Assembly (NCBI GenBank): GCA_964472265.1
Contig: CAYYJO010000035.1
Coordinates: 1-22,405 of the forward strand
DNA: 22,405 nt
Direction of reading: 5' to 3'
Origin: JAGNLA01 sp964472265
GTDB taxonomy: Bacteria > Caldisericota > Caldisericia > JAAYUI01
In this document: positions 1 to 9,065 of the stretch, piece by piece
How the letters are laid out: every line of letters begins with the position of its first letter
Position numbering within the stretch: position 1 is the first letter of the stretch
The notes under the pieces: generated by a model
The model's input: only the letters and a program-made list of their open reading frames with translations
What the model was told of the DNA's origin: nothing
Databases searched by the model: none
Program-made: the position numbers and the translations under genes

Positions 1-71
1 TTTCCTTCCTGATCTGTACATTCATTGCAATATATTTCACTTGATGTTCTTCCGCACGACTGGCACTTCAT
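1..71 (-). CDS. Zinc-ribbon protein, 5' fragment (tandem paralogue of the gene upstream)
   Basis: Only the first 23 codons are in the window; the gene runs off the left edge. The visible peptide begins MKCQSCGRTSSEIYCNEC and carries a CxxC-x8-CxxC zinc-ribbon signature. The complete protein just upstream has the same signature with the same spacing, so the two look like tandem paralogues. The start is well supported: GGGAGG lies four bases before the ATG, and the preceding gene's TAG stop is only nine bases away, so the two are almost certainly co-transcribed. By analogy the missing part may hold a membrane helix and an extracytoplasmic beta-propeller, but that is inference. The identity of the fold beyond the ribbon cannot be seen here. 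Confidence 0.75.
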   Translation of the reverse strand, partial: MKCQSCGRTSSEIYCNECTDQEG

Positions 72-80
72 GTTTCCTCC

Positions 81-2866
81 CTATTTGATCTTTGCAAAGC
101 AGATGTTTTGGAACTGGTGGTCAGAGAATCGGAATGCTTCCCAAACAAAATAATCCCCGACTTTTATAATGCTTGAACCGGTAGTGTTGTCGTCCAGGAC
201 TCTTTCCTCGCCTGTTGCAAGGTTCTTGGCAACCAACATCGACTTGTCGGTTGATTTTTGTCCACAAACAAGCCAATAGTCGATGACCGTGTAAAACAAC
301 ATGTCAAACGGCTTTCCGTTCGCTTTGAATTCTTTATAGGTTTTGCCAATATCGGCAACTGATGTGTATCCTACGGCCTGGAACAGATTTCCATCCACTA
401 TGTTTGCTGTTGGCCAAATGATGTATGTTTCTTCAGGAGTTTTCCCGCCGATGATCTGAAGGTTTTCGAAAAGCGAGACATGCTCATATTCGTAGATGTT
501 GTTTTGTTCCGGTTTGATTTCAAACTGTTGGCCAGTCATTATGTCAAGAACGTGGATCGATCTTTTGGAATGGAAAGGTTTTTCGGCATAGTATTCATCA
601 TCATTGACAAATCGTTCCCAGACGTAATACCTTTCCGAACAGTTGTCATAAATCAACCCATCCCCTGTGCTAATCATTTTCTTCAGGGGAATTATGTATA
701 CAAAGGACTCTTTTACCTCGTCGCCAACAATTATCCTAAAAGTCACGATATTGTTGTTATCGCTGATCATGCTGGATGAAAAATCTATTTCTCCTTTACC
801 TTTCCATATTGTGTTGGTTTCACCGGTCTTTGTGTCTGTAACCATTAACTCATCGCCATTTATGCCAAGTTTTGTTATGTATCGTTTACTATTGTTATCC
901 CCAAATTCTACAGGTTGTTCGACTTGTACAATTTTTTTGTTGATATGGTCATATNNNNNNNNNNGTCATATTTATTAACTTTTGTGCAGTCCGAAGAAGG
1001 CCAGAAAAGGTCTTGTTCATACTTTGAGAGGAAGTTGAGCGTTTCAAAATTTCCAGGATCAAGCAGAACGCCTTTTTCCGAATCCAGATCAAACGCCCAG
1101 TACTCGAATTCCTTCAATGATTTGTTCCAGCTCTGGAAGATCAGGCAAGAGGTTAAATTGTCCGGCCTAAAATTGAACTCCAGGTTCTGATCGCCTTTTG
1201 CATTAAGTTCTCGAATTTCGAAACCATCATTATTTTTTACTGTGATGTTGGAAAAAGGAGGTTTCCCTTCATTATCATATTGTTTGCGGTCAACAAGCTC
1301 TTGGGGTGGTATTGGCGAAAAGCAGACATTGATATACTGATCATCCTCTTTGCCATCCCACTTGGTCCAGGCAAGATAGTCACCAAACATGAACACCTCA
1401 CCCCTGTTGTCAGTCTCAAGAATAGAATCCTTGTTTGAAACCGTGTCATAAACATGAATTTTATTGTCTTTATATGGAGCCTTGGAATTGAGGTCACAGC
1501 TTCCGATTGGTGTGGGGTCAAACTTTGTTTCTTCATTGAAATCCCAAATTATGGAGTTTTTATTCACTTTCAGAAGCGGAGTCCATTGTTTGCTGGAAGG
1601 ACGCTCTTTTTCTTCGAAATAAGCTGATTTTGGCTTCGCCTCCCATGGTCTAAAATATCCAAACTTGATCTTGTTGTTTGAGTAGGCAGCGAAGGCAACA
1701 ATTGTTTCGGATTCCTTAACGTTTTGGTTTATTGAAAGGTTGTCCATGAATTCATCAAACACTTTTTTGAATGTCTTGTTTTTAATATCGTAAACAAAAG
1801 TGCCAGTTTTACCGGCGATGGCATAATTGAGGCTCGATATGCAGACATAATTGTCATTGGCAACAATTGTTGATTGCACATTATTTTGAAGGTATGTGCT
1901 TGCATCAAATCGAGTTACTTTTGCTGTTTCAAGGTCGTGGATGATTATTTTGTTACCAGATGAACAAACATAGTAACGTTTGCCAAGATTCACCAGCCCA
2001 TCACCATCTCTTGTCGGTGATTTCACATTGTTTTTTGTATTCCAGATGTATTTTTCGTATTCCGTATCCAGCTTTGACGAATCCCAGACAATCAGATTGT
2101 CTCCCTGACAATAAACACTAATGTCTTTCCTCAACTCGCCTCTGCTTGGATCATAAAGCCAGGAGGATGGAGCATCATGAGCTTCAAAATCCATATCGAA
2201 AGAAACCACTGATCCTGAAGGGGTAGTTTGATTATTGTAGTTTTTGTCCAGCTGAAGATAATCATTTCTCCCATCCAGCAGAAATTTTGTGTCCATCGAG
2301 TTTGGATCGAATAGGAAACCAATCCTGTTGACAACATCGAAATTGTAAATTACGGTCTTTGGCGAATTGGCTGACCCCACGAGGCTGTCAAAAGTTAGAA
2401 TATGATTGTTGAAGTTGATAATATTCTGATCGCCGGGCGCTTTGAATTCATAAACAACCATGTCATCACCAACCGTTCTCTCCTGAATCTGCTCAAGGGG
2501 TGAGATTGGTGATTTTGCGAAGTTGTTTGAGGTTACTTCATCTGCCTTTGTCCTGGTTCCGAACCACCAGGCAATGCCTGCACCGACAATCGTGAAAACC
2601 ACGGCTGTTACAATAAGAAATGTTTTCATTCTCATGTCTTTTCCCTTCTCAATCCTCTCCATTTTTGCTTCCCAGGCTGGCTGACGTGACAGGATTTCGA
2701 TGGCTACTGACTTTGCCACCTGTCTGTCAAACCCCTGTGTTTCGACATAGTAGCCTGTAAGGTTTTCTACAATTTCATCAAATCTTTTTAACTCTCCGGC
2801 GTCATTGACGCAATCTCTGCAAAATATTGATTCAGACTGTCTTCCACACGACTGGCACTTCATCAT
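81..2866 (-). CDS. Membrane-anchored zinc-ribbon / beta-propeller-like protein, interrupted by an assembly gap
   Basis: As deposited the frame breaks at an N run (955-964), giving a 5' piece (2866 to the gap) and a 3' piece that ends at 81. Collapsing the 7-base identical gap edges yields one frame of about 922 residues. Residues 1-70 resemble the Zn_ribbon_2 type: Cys4, 7, 16, 19, then a helical stretch ending near PAW. Residues about 82-103 form one transmembrane helix. The rest is beta-rich, with recurring units such as FVYDIKNKTFKKV and IIIHDLETAKVTRF followed by aromatic-rich strands (DYLAWTKWDG), typical of TolB/WD40-like propellers. A cytoplasmic ribbon and external propeller are inferred. 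The gene starts at ATGATG: the first ATG overlaps the tetR stop, while the second (2863) lies six bases after GAGGGG and aligns with the paralogue's start, so 2863 may be the true start. Ligand and function are unknown. Confidence 0.8.
955..964. other. Assembly gap (10 N), probably a false gap
   Basis: Ten Ns interrupt the zinc-ribbon/propeller gene. The seven bases just left of the gap (948-954, GTCATAT) are identical to the seven just right of it (965-971). Removing the Ns and one copy of the repeat restores an uninterrupted reading frame, since 2786 - 17 = 2769 bases, a multiple of three. The peptide across the join reads TKVNKYDHINKKIVQV. The most economical reading is that the contig ends overlap and no bases are missing. 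Confidence 0.85.
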
Positions 2867-3480
2867 TCACCCCTCTTTGAAAGCATTGTCATAAAAAACT
2901 CAAGAATTTCGTCGCCTTTTAGCTCGATCACCGACCCACCGGGCGCGAACATGTCACGATTTGCCAAGTAGTATCCAAGCGTTGCCGTCCAGGTGTTGAA
3001 CAGCATGTGAACTGGCACCGGAATAATCTTGCCTTTTCCAAGATCATTCTTGTATGCAACCGAGATTTGCTGTGAAACTGCCGACTGGATGGCAATGGTT
3101 GCCTGCCTGGCAAAATCCGGCAAGGAAAACGATTTTGCAACCGTCTGGGAATACAAATCCTCAAACTCAGAGATTACCTTCAGATGCACCGAAAGAATCG
3201 ACTTGATGCCGGCTCCAGCTGTTGAAAGCTCGTTTAATCGGTTAACAACGCGCTGGCCAAACTCTTCGATTGCTTTCGAAAAAAGTTCGTCCTTGGTAGA
3301 AAAATGGGCAAAGATGTTGCCGTGAGATACATCCGCCCTCTTGGCAATGCTCGCAATGCCTGTCTGCTCATATCCCCCAAGTCCAAACTCGATGATGGCA
3401 GCATCGAGAATAAGTCGTCTGGTCTTTGCTTTCTGATCTTTTCTGGAAACGTAGCCTACTCCCACAATCTCTCCTGTCAT
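2863..3480 (-). CDS. TetR/AcrR-family transcriptional regulator
   Basis: This 205-residue protein has the length and layout of a TetR-family repressor. The N-terminal DNA-binding domain lies at about residues 15-65, with the family pattern RRLILDAAIIEFGLGGYEQT, then IASIAKRADVSHGNIFAHF and STKDELF. The C-terminal helical part would bind a ligand and dimerise; its ligand cannot be predicted. GGAG five bases before the ATG supports the start. It is the first gene of an operon, and its stop overlaps the start of the zinc-ribbon/propeller gene. An inverted-repeat operator covers its promoter and leader, so autorepression is likely. The divergent kinase promoter lies about 50 bases from the operator and may or may not be controlled. 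Confidence 0.93.
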   Translation of the reverse strand: MTGEIVGVGYVSRKDQKAKTRRLILDAAIIEFGLGGYEQTGIASIAKRADVSHGNIFAHFSTKDELFSKAIEEFGQRVVNRLNELSTAGAGIKSILSVHLKVISEFEDLYSQTVAKSFSLPDFARQATIAIQSAVSQQISVAYKNDLGKGKIIPVPVHMLFNTWTATLGYYLANRDMFAPGGSVIELKGDEILEFFMTMLSKRGE

Positions 3481-3528
3481 ATTGACTCCTATGTCATTGA
3501 CTTTGAGTTCATTGACTCAAAAGTCAAT
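3481..3528. promoter_or_regulatory. Probable TetR-family operator: nested inverted and direct repeats
   Basis: The heptamer ATTGACT occurs at 3481, 3496 and 3511, exactly 15 bases apart, and again inverted as AGTCAAT at 3522-3528. The last two form a perfect dyad ATTGACT-N4-AGTCAAT (3511-3528). A longer imperfect dyad pairs ATTGACTTTGAGT (3496-3508) with ACTCAAAAGTCAAT (3515-3528), the right arm having one extra A. These repeats cover the -10 element, the predicted transcription start and the leader of tetR, the expected position for a self-repressor. Assignment to this TetR is by location. Confidence 0.7.
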
Positions 3529-3553
3529 ATAATCATTTTAAATTAATTGTCAA
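3526..3553 (-). promoter_or_regulatory. Predicted tetR operon promoter
   Basis: On the minus strand a perfect TTGACA (3553-3548) is followed after 16 bases by TATATT (3531-3526). Transcription would start near 3519, giving a leader of about 39 bases that contains the tetR Shine-Dalgarno sequence. The -10 lies inside the inverted-repeat operator. Confidence 0.7.
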
Positions 3554-3575
3554 CATGTTTAGTTGTTACAAAACT

Positions 3576-3581
3576 TATAAT
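3576..3581 (+). promoter_or_regulatory. -10 element of the kinase gene (probably leaderless)
   Basis: A perfect TATAAT ends nine bases before the kinase ATG at 3591, and no Shine-Dalgarno sequence lies between them. No convincing -35 hexamer is seen at 16-18 bases. The transcript would start within a few bases of the ATG. Confidence 0.5.
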
Positions 3582-3590
3582 TGAAATCAG

Positions 3591-6500
3591 ATGAATATCG
3601 CAGGCAGATATGAAATAATTGACCAAATCCGCGAAGGCGGAATGGGCGAAGTCTTTCTAGGAATTGACACCTTCACAGGTATGGTCGTAGCAATAAAGAT
3701 TTCCAAGGCCGATGATCCAAGAAACATCGAACGTTTCAAGCGTGAATCCGAAATTCTCAAGCAGCTTGAGCATAAAAATATCGTAAAATTCCTTGATGCA
3801 GGCCAGTGGAACGACACCCAGTACATCGTTATGGACTACATCGCAGGGAAACAGATTGGTTCTGATCAAATCGAGGCAAAGGCGCTCATCAGGCAAATCA
3901 TTGAGGTGGCAGACTCGCTCTCGTATCTGCACAGCATGGGCGTTGTCCACCGAGACGTGAAGCCGTCAAACATCCTTGTTTCAAACGGTCACGCAACGCT
4001 CGTAGACTTTGGCATAGCAAAGGTTGCCAACAAGGAAACCATCTCAAAATCAGGAACAATCCTTGGCACACTTCAATACATGGCGCCTGAACAGGTTTTT
4101 GGTCAGGAAGTTGACGAAAGAGCCGACATATATTCACTTGGCGTGGTTATATACGAACTGTTTTCGGGCAGACCGCCGTTTGTTTCGCAAAATCCGGTTG
4201 AGCTGATTTTCAAAATCTTAAGTGAACGACCAGTCGATCCGGTAAAAATCAACCCAAATATCCCGGACGAGTTGAGAAACATAATCCTGAAGGCGCTGGA
4301 CAAGGATCCGGTCAACCGTTTCCAGTCAATGCGCAGTTTGATAACCGAACTTGAATCCTTCATGAACGGCTCGCTCGACAAACAGTCGAGATTCCTCAAT
4401 ATCTCGCCTCTGTACGCTCCTTTTGTCGGAAGGTTCAAAGAAATAGTCCAATTTGACATAATGCTCGACAATCTTGCCTCGACCGGCAAGCAGATCATGA
4501 TCGTTACTGGTAAGCAGGGGGTAGGTAAATCCAGACTTCTTGAGGAGTTCAGATCAATCGCCCTCTCCAAAACCATCAGATTCCTCACTTGCGATCCAGG
4601 GGCAGTCACACCTGGAAAACCGGCAATTGCCTCGGTTCTTGACCAGCTTGCTGGATACAATATAGCGATAGAAAGGGTTCTTGCCAACAACTACGCCTAC
4701 CACATTCGCGAACTATCCAAGGATTTCGCCAATAAAAATCTTTTGCCAACCAACAGGCGGCCGCTTGATTACATTGCAAGTCTCCCCGATGTCGTCGCTC
4801 AACTGATCGTCAGGGCTTTCAAAGGCGTCCCATTTATAATCGGATTTGAAGACAGGCTCGATGAGTTTTCGGTAAAAGTTCTAACCATCATCTCCAGAAT
4901 GAAAACCCAACACCTTGGAATCGTGGCCATAGCTGACAGCGAGAAACCCTACGCATTCAACGCACAGTACAAGGTTGAACTTGGCCCGTTGTCAAGAGAC
5001 GATCTTGAAAACCTGTCAATGTCAGTGCTAGGCAGCAAAATGTCCAAGGACGACCTCGACATTTTTCAGCAAAAAACAAACGGCCACCCGCTCTATGCAC
5101 TCAGCATTCTCAGACAGATGCTGTCACAAAGCACAACTGTTACGCTTGCAGCTCTACCGCTGGATATTGCAAGACTCTATGAAAAGAAGGTTTCAAGGCT
5201 ATCCCAGGAAGCAAAGAATTGTCTGTTGAAGATGGCGCTCCTGGCAAAACCGCTCCCGGTGGATCAGCTAAGATTCTTTTTCGACTTCACTGAGTTCGAG
5301 ATGTTCAAGGTTACGAGCGAGCTTTTCAAGGCCGATCTTATAACTGAAAAACTGTTTGGCAGAGAACTTTGTCTGGACGTTGTTTCTGGCATCCTTTCGG
5401 ACATTATCGCCACTTCAATTGCAGCCCAGGAGAAATCAAGACTTCACAGCGAACTTGCCAACTCCATCCTTCACTCGATAAAAAACGACTCTGACCCGCT
5501 ACTGGCCGAGGCAGGCAAACATTTCATGCTTGCCGGGGAAATCTCGGAAGGTTCAAAAATGGTCATCTCTTCATGCGCCATTCTGGTTTCAAAAAAGCTG
5601 TTTGAGGCAGCATCCAAATATCTTGAATACGTCTTCCCTGTGGCAAAAGACCTTGCGCCCGAGCTTTCAGCGTTGTTCTGGCTAAATCATCTCAGGTCGT
5701 TGTTCGGAATCGGCAAGGTAAAAGAGGCTTATGCATTGATTGAAGAGGTTGAACCTCTGCTCGATCATCCAGCGATTCCGGGGAATCTGAGGGCTGAAAT
5801 CTATAAGGAATTTGCAAACATAAGCGTTTCAGAGCTCCAGTTTGAAAAAGTCAGGGATATGTGCCTAAAGGCTTTGATCTTCACAGACTCCTCAACTTCA
5901 AACGCCCTTATGTCCGACATTTTCCACCTTCTCTCGGCAGCCGAATGGAACCTTGGCGATTTCAACATGTCGCTTGAGTACTCCGAAAAAGAGAAGGATT
6001 TTGCACAGAGAAGCGGCAACAAAAACAAGCTGGTCAACGCGCTGGTCATGAACGGGAACGCCTTCATCGGGCTTGAAAAATTTGACCAGGCAAAGGAGTC
6101 TTTCCAGAAAGCCTTCACCCTCGCTGCCGAAATCGAGTTTGTACCAGGCCAGCTCAATGCCATGAATTGCCTCATCGAGTTTGATTTCAAAGCAGAACGG
6201 TTCGACGAGGTGATCAGGAAGCTCAGGGATGTGATGGCAAAGGCCCGTTCAGTCCACGATTACAGCAACTACTTCTCGGCAACCATGAACCTGGTCATGG
6301 TGCTCACTTCGATTGGCAAAATCAGAGATGCCCACGAAGTTTGCGAAGAGATACTGAGTTTCTACGATGAATCCGGCTGCAACCTTCAGACGGTCAGGAT
6401 TTATGACTACATGGTCAGGTTCTCGCTGTTCAGGCAGGACGTGGCAGACCTTGAGAAATTTACAAAACTGATGTTTGAACACGCCAAAAAATCCGGGTTG

Positions 6501-7148
6501 CTGGAGTTTGAAATCTCGTCCCTTCTTGCGATTGCAAGGCTTCACATGCTTAAAAATGATCCAGACAAGGCGCTGATGCTCCTTGAAAAAATGATTAATG
6601 GCAAAAAATACCCACAGTCCCCATCAATTGTCGAGACTTACAGCGCCTTGTGCACCGTGTCTGCACTGTGCGAGGATTATGACCGTGTAGTGTTCTGGTT
6701 CAAGGAGCTTAACCGGTTCCTCAAAGACCAGAAAGAGTCAGACCTATACATTGACACCTGCCTTTACCCAAAGGTACAGGCTTTTGTTTTGTCAATGCTG
6801 CTTTCCAGAAACCTAGACCCAAACTTCTACAAAGAGAGTTTCAACCTCCCGATTAAAGATGGGAAACTTGATTATCAAAGGATTCTTTACACATCGAAGC
6901 AAGCTTGCGCTGTAGAATCAAGGGGAATGTCAATCATCGACTGCTACAAACCAGAGTCGGTTCTTGGCTACATCATGCTTCTCAACGTCATCCACCAGAA
7001 AAAGCTCTACATCGACAAGCACCTTATCCGAGACGGGCTGAAGATCGTTGAGGACACGGTTTACGAGATGTTCACGCACGATTTCAAGTACTTCAAGGAA
7101 GAGCTTCTGGCTGCAAAATTCAAGCTTGTAACCATGCTTCAAAGTTAG
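3591..7148 (+). CDS. Large Ser/Thr protein kinase with AAA ATPase and TPR regions
   Basis: This is a 1185-residue soluble multidomain signalling protein. Residues about 7-255 are a Hanks-type kinase: glycine loop EGGMGEVF, ATP-binding Lys36 (VAIKI), catalytic HRDVKPSN (Asp122), DFG (Asp139), a Thr/Ser-rich activation segment, and APEQ. All key residues are present and it is an RD kinase. A signalling ATPase module follows, with Walker A GKQGVGKS at 307-314. The C-terminal half (about 650-1100) is helical and TPR-like, for example MNGNAFIGLEKFDQAKESF. The order matches the PknK-like and multidomain kinases of actinobacteria, myxobacteria and cyanobacteria, but no C-terminal histidine kinase, GAF or LuxR domain is visible. 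No membrane segment is seen. It is divergent from the tetR operon and shares four bases with the convergent serine hydrolase gene at its 3' end. Its substrates are unknown. Confidence 0.95.
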   Translation: MNIAGRYEIIDQIREGGMGEVFLGIDTFTGMVVAIKISKADDPRNIERFKRESEILKQLEHKNIVKFLDAGQWNDTQYIVMDYIAGKQIGSDQIEAKALIRQIIEVADSLSYLHSMGVVHRDVKPSNILVSNGHATLVDFGIAKVANKETISKSGTILGTLQYMAPEQVFGQEVDERADIYSLGVVIYELFSGRPPFVSQNPVELIFKILSERPVDPVKINPNIPDELRNIILKALDKDPVNRFQSMRSLITELESFMNGSLDKQSRFLNISPLYAPFVGRFKEIVQFDIMLDNLASTGKQIMIVTGKQGVGKSRLLEEFRSIALSKTIRFLTCDPGAVTPGKPAIASVLDQLAGYNIAIERVLANNYAYHIRELSKDFANKNLLPTNRRPLDYIASLPDVVAQLIVRAFKGVPFIIGFEDRLDEFSVKVLTIISRMKTQHLGIVAIADSEKPYAFNAQYKVELGPLSRDDLENLSMSVLGSKMSKDDLDIFQQKTNGHPLYALSILRQMLSQSTTVTLAALPLDIARLYEKKVSRLSQEAKNCLLKMALLAKPLPVDQLRFFFDFTEFEMFKVTSELFKADLITEKLFGRELCLDVVSGILSDIIATSIAAQEKSRLHSELANSILHSIKNDSDPLLAEAGKHFMLAGEISEGSKMVISSCAILVSKKLFEAASKYLEYVFPVAKDLAPELSALFWLNHLRSLFGIGKVKEAYALIEEVEPLLDHPAIPGNLRAEIYKEFANISVSELQFEKVRDMCLKALIFTDSSTSNALMSDIFHLLSAAEWNLGDFNMSLEYSEKEKDFAQRSGNKNKLVNALVMNGNAFIGLEKFDQAKESFQKAFTLAAEIEFVPGQLNAMNCLIEFDFKAERFDEVIRKLRDVMAKARSVHDYSNYFSATMNLVMVLTSIGKIRDAHEVCEEILSFYDESGCNLQTVRIYDYMVRFSLFRQDVADLEKFTKLMFEHAKKSGLLEFEISSLLAIARLHMLKNDPDKALMLLEKMINGKKYPQSPSIVETYSALCTVSALCEDYDRVVFWFKELNRFLKDQKESDLYIDTCLYPKVQAFVLSMLLSRNLDPNFYKESFNLPIKDGKLDYQRILYTSKQACAVESRGMSIIDCYKPESVLGYIMLLNVIHQKKLYIDKHLIRDGLKIVEDTVYEMFTHDFKYFKEELLAAKFKLVTMLQS

Positions 7149-9019
7149 AAGTTGAAACCGAGAAGGTTCCAAAACACAAGGAACCAGATAAAAACAAGCT
7201 GGACAATTGCAAAAACGGTTAGCATAAGCTTCGATGTGGTTTGCCAGCCCTTTAAAAACCAGGCTCTGACTGCACCCCAAATGATAATGGGAGTCAGGAT
7301 TGTTGAAATGACTGGCAATGAAAACAGCAGGTAAAACGGAATGCCAGGCCTGAATCCGAGGTAATAGATATCCATTCCAGCGATCACAGCAATGCCGGCA
7401 ACCACAAAACCGATGTTGAGGATTGAAATGCAAGCGGTTGACAGCCTGACAACAACATCAGCCTTTGACTGCCTTTCCTTCTTCATCATTTTCAAGGCAA
7501 GGCCAAACAGCCAGTTCAAAACGATCATGAGGTTGATTGCCATGACAGTCGCAATGAAAACAATGACAAACTTTGAACTCATGTACCACGGCGCCTTTAT
7601 GTGCGCATCCTGACCAGTTTGGAGGTATTTGATTCTGCCTGATTCACCTTTTACAAATTTGACACGCCACCAGTCACTGTTGAAGTTGAGGTCATCCTCT
7701 TTCTCGACCTGAGTCTGGTTGATCATGAGCCTGTCTTGGGTCGCCGTTACTTTGAGGTTGAACGCCACGGCGTTTGCGATCTTTGCAAAGCTGTTCCTGT
7801 TCCAGCCAAACATATTGATCCATGAGCCTGTGTAATCATCTGGGTTTGTTATCTTCAGGGGTTCTTTTTTTGTTTCTGGCTTGGCTGGTTCGTCTGAAAC
7901 CTGAGATGGGTAGAAGGTTCGAAGTACAGAATAACCGAGGCGTTGACCCAGCGCCTGATCAGCAGTTGCCGCAAACACTGCAACCTTGCCTGGAATGATG
8001 ATCAAACCGGAGCTGAAACCCAGCATCATCCCAAGCTGGGCAAAAGATTTGCTGCCATCAAAATCATTGATCCAAAAAACTGGAGTTCTGACAAGATCAA
8101 GCGGTTTCATGTCAAACTTTGGTTCAAACATTTCTTTCATCAATCTTTCCGAGAATATCTGACGATTGTTATATTTGCCGCCATTCAGGAGACATTTGAG
8201 GAAATGTCCCATATCCTCAGACGTTGTGATCAAACCACCGGATGGGATGCCACAAACTTTGTAGTTTTCAACAATCTTACCGTGTGAGTCTTTGCCCTCA
8301 ATAAACGTTTCAGGTTCAGTAAATGTTGTGTTCTTCATATCCAGAGGTTTAAAAATGTTTTCCTGGCAATATCTTTCAAAATCCAACCCTGATGCCTGCT
8401 CGACAACAAGTCCGGCAATATCAAAGGCAATGTTGGTGTAGTCAATAACCGTATGTGGTTCTATCGCCTGAACTGACGGTTTTCTGTGAACAAAATCTTT
8501 GAGTGATGGTTTCTGCTCGTTCATTTTGTAGAAAAAACCTACATTGTTATTGTCAAAACCGGCAGTGTGCAATATCAAATCAAGAACAGTCGGCGTTTTG
8601 TCAAACAGCTTCCGGTAGTTTATATATTTTGACACGTCATCTCCGAGATTTATCCTGCCTTCATCCGCAAGCTTCATGACGGCTATCGAAGTGAATATTT
8701 TTGTGACTGAGGCAACCCGAATTTGAGTGTTCTTCGTATCTGGTTCAGTAAGCCCAAACGTGCTGAATTTACCGTCATTTGTACAGACTGTCACCACGCC
8801 TCTGCTTTTGGTTTGTTCACCGACAAACAGCGAGTATTTTGCGATGTTTGAATCGAGAGGTTCTGTGCTGCCCTTCCATCCACCAAATTCAAAATTATAA
8901 CCAATTGGAACATATTTTGAGACAGGATCACCGGCCAATAAACCAGAGCAAAGATAGGCCAAAACAGCAATCAGAAGCGGAACTACGATAAACTTGAGCA
9001 GCCTGTGTTCAGGATCCAA
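7145..9019 (-). CDS. Beta-lactamase-family serine hydrolase with C-terminal membrane domain
   Basis: The 624-residue protein begins with a signal-anchor (residues 8-29). It continues into a class C beta-lactamase / penicillin-binding-protein-like domain with the catalytic SxxK motif SVTK (Ser104, Lys107) and the second motif YTN (Tyr194, Asn196). Such proteins act outside the membrane as D-alanyl peptidases, esterases or related hydrolases; true beta-lactam resistance is not implied. About 130 residues at the C-terminus form four hydrophobic helices, giving a membrane-tethered hydrolase. I chose the TTG at 9019 because AGGAGG lies five bases upstream and the signal sequence follows directly. 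A longer frame to 9088 would overlap the divergent glycosidase and lacks a ribosome site. The gene is monocistronic and convergent with the kinase gene. Confidence 0.9.
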   Translation of the reverse strand: MDPEHRLLKFIVVPLLIAVLAYLCSGLLAGDPVSKYVPIGYNFEFGGWKGSTEPLDSNIAKYSLFVGEQTKSRGVVTVCTNDGKFSTFGLTEPDTKNTQIRVASVTKIFTSIAVMKLADEGRINLGDDVSKYINYRKLFDKTPTVLDLILHTAGFDNNNVGFFYKMNEQKPSLKDFVHRKPSVQAIEPHTVIDYTNIAFDIAGLVVEQASGLDFERYCQENIFKPLDMKNTTFTEPETFIEGKDSHGKIVENYKVCGIPSGGLITTSEDMGHFLKCLLNGGKYNNRQIFSERLMKEMFEPKFDMKPLDLVRTPVFWINDFDGSKSFAQLGMMLGFSSGLIIIPGKVAVFAATADQALGQRLGYSVLRTFYPSQVSDEPAKPETKKEPLKITNPDDYTGSWINMFGWNRNSFAKIANAVAFNLKVTATQDRLMINQTQVEKEDDLNFNSDWWRVKFVKGESGRIKYLQTGQDAHIKAPWYMSSKFVIVFIATVMAINLMIVLNWLFGLALKMMKKERQSKADVVVRLSTACISILNIGFVVAGIAVIAGMDIYYLGFRPGIPFYLLFSLPVISTILTPIIIWGAVRAWFLKGWQTTSKLMLTVFAIVQLVFIWFLVFWNLLGFNF

Positions 9020-9024
9020 CGTTT

Positions 9025-9030
9025 CCTCCT
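9025..9030 (-). promoter_or_regulatory. Shine-Dalgarno site that fixes a TTG start
   Basis: AGGAGG on the minus strand is separated by AAACG from the TTG at 9019. It supports the shorter start of the serine hydrolase over the upstream ATG at 9088. Confidence 0.75.
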
Positions 9031-9036
9031 GTACCA

Positions 9037-9065
9037 ATTCTAAAGGATTTCTGATAAAATGTGAA
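9037..9065 (-). promoter_or_regulatory. Predicted promoter of the serine hydrolase gene
   Basis: TTCACA (9065-9060) and TAGAAT (9042-9037) are separated by 17 bases, each differing from consensus at one position. Transcription would start near 9030, leaving a very short leader that carries the AGGAGG. The -35 overlaps the -10 and predicted start site of the divergent glycosidase gene, so the two promoters should interfere with each other. Confidence 0.6.
9052..9060 (+). promoter_or_regulatory. Extended -10 element of the GH106-like operon (probably leaderless)
   Basis: TGATAAAAT is an extended -10 (TGn-TAAAAT) ending six bases before the ATG at 9067. There is no Shine-Dalgarno sequence and no good -35, as expected for an extended -10 promoter. 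Confidence 0.5.

Noticed and set aside
908..954. A C-terminal tail MTISTKKLYKSNNL on the zinc-ribbon protein ending at 908
   Set aside because: It arises only because the ten Ns shift the frame. The alternative frame continues directly into the 81-845 reading frame.
3552..3559. Palindrome AACATGTT near the kinase promoter
   Set aside because: Eight bases is too short to claim as an operator, and no second copy was seen.
4103..4690. 195-codon open frame antisense to the kinase/ATPase junction
   Set aside because: It is long but lies opposite conserved kinase and Walker A codons and shows no domain, so it is a by-product of codon composition.
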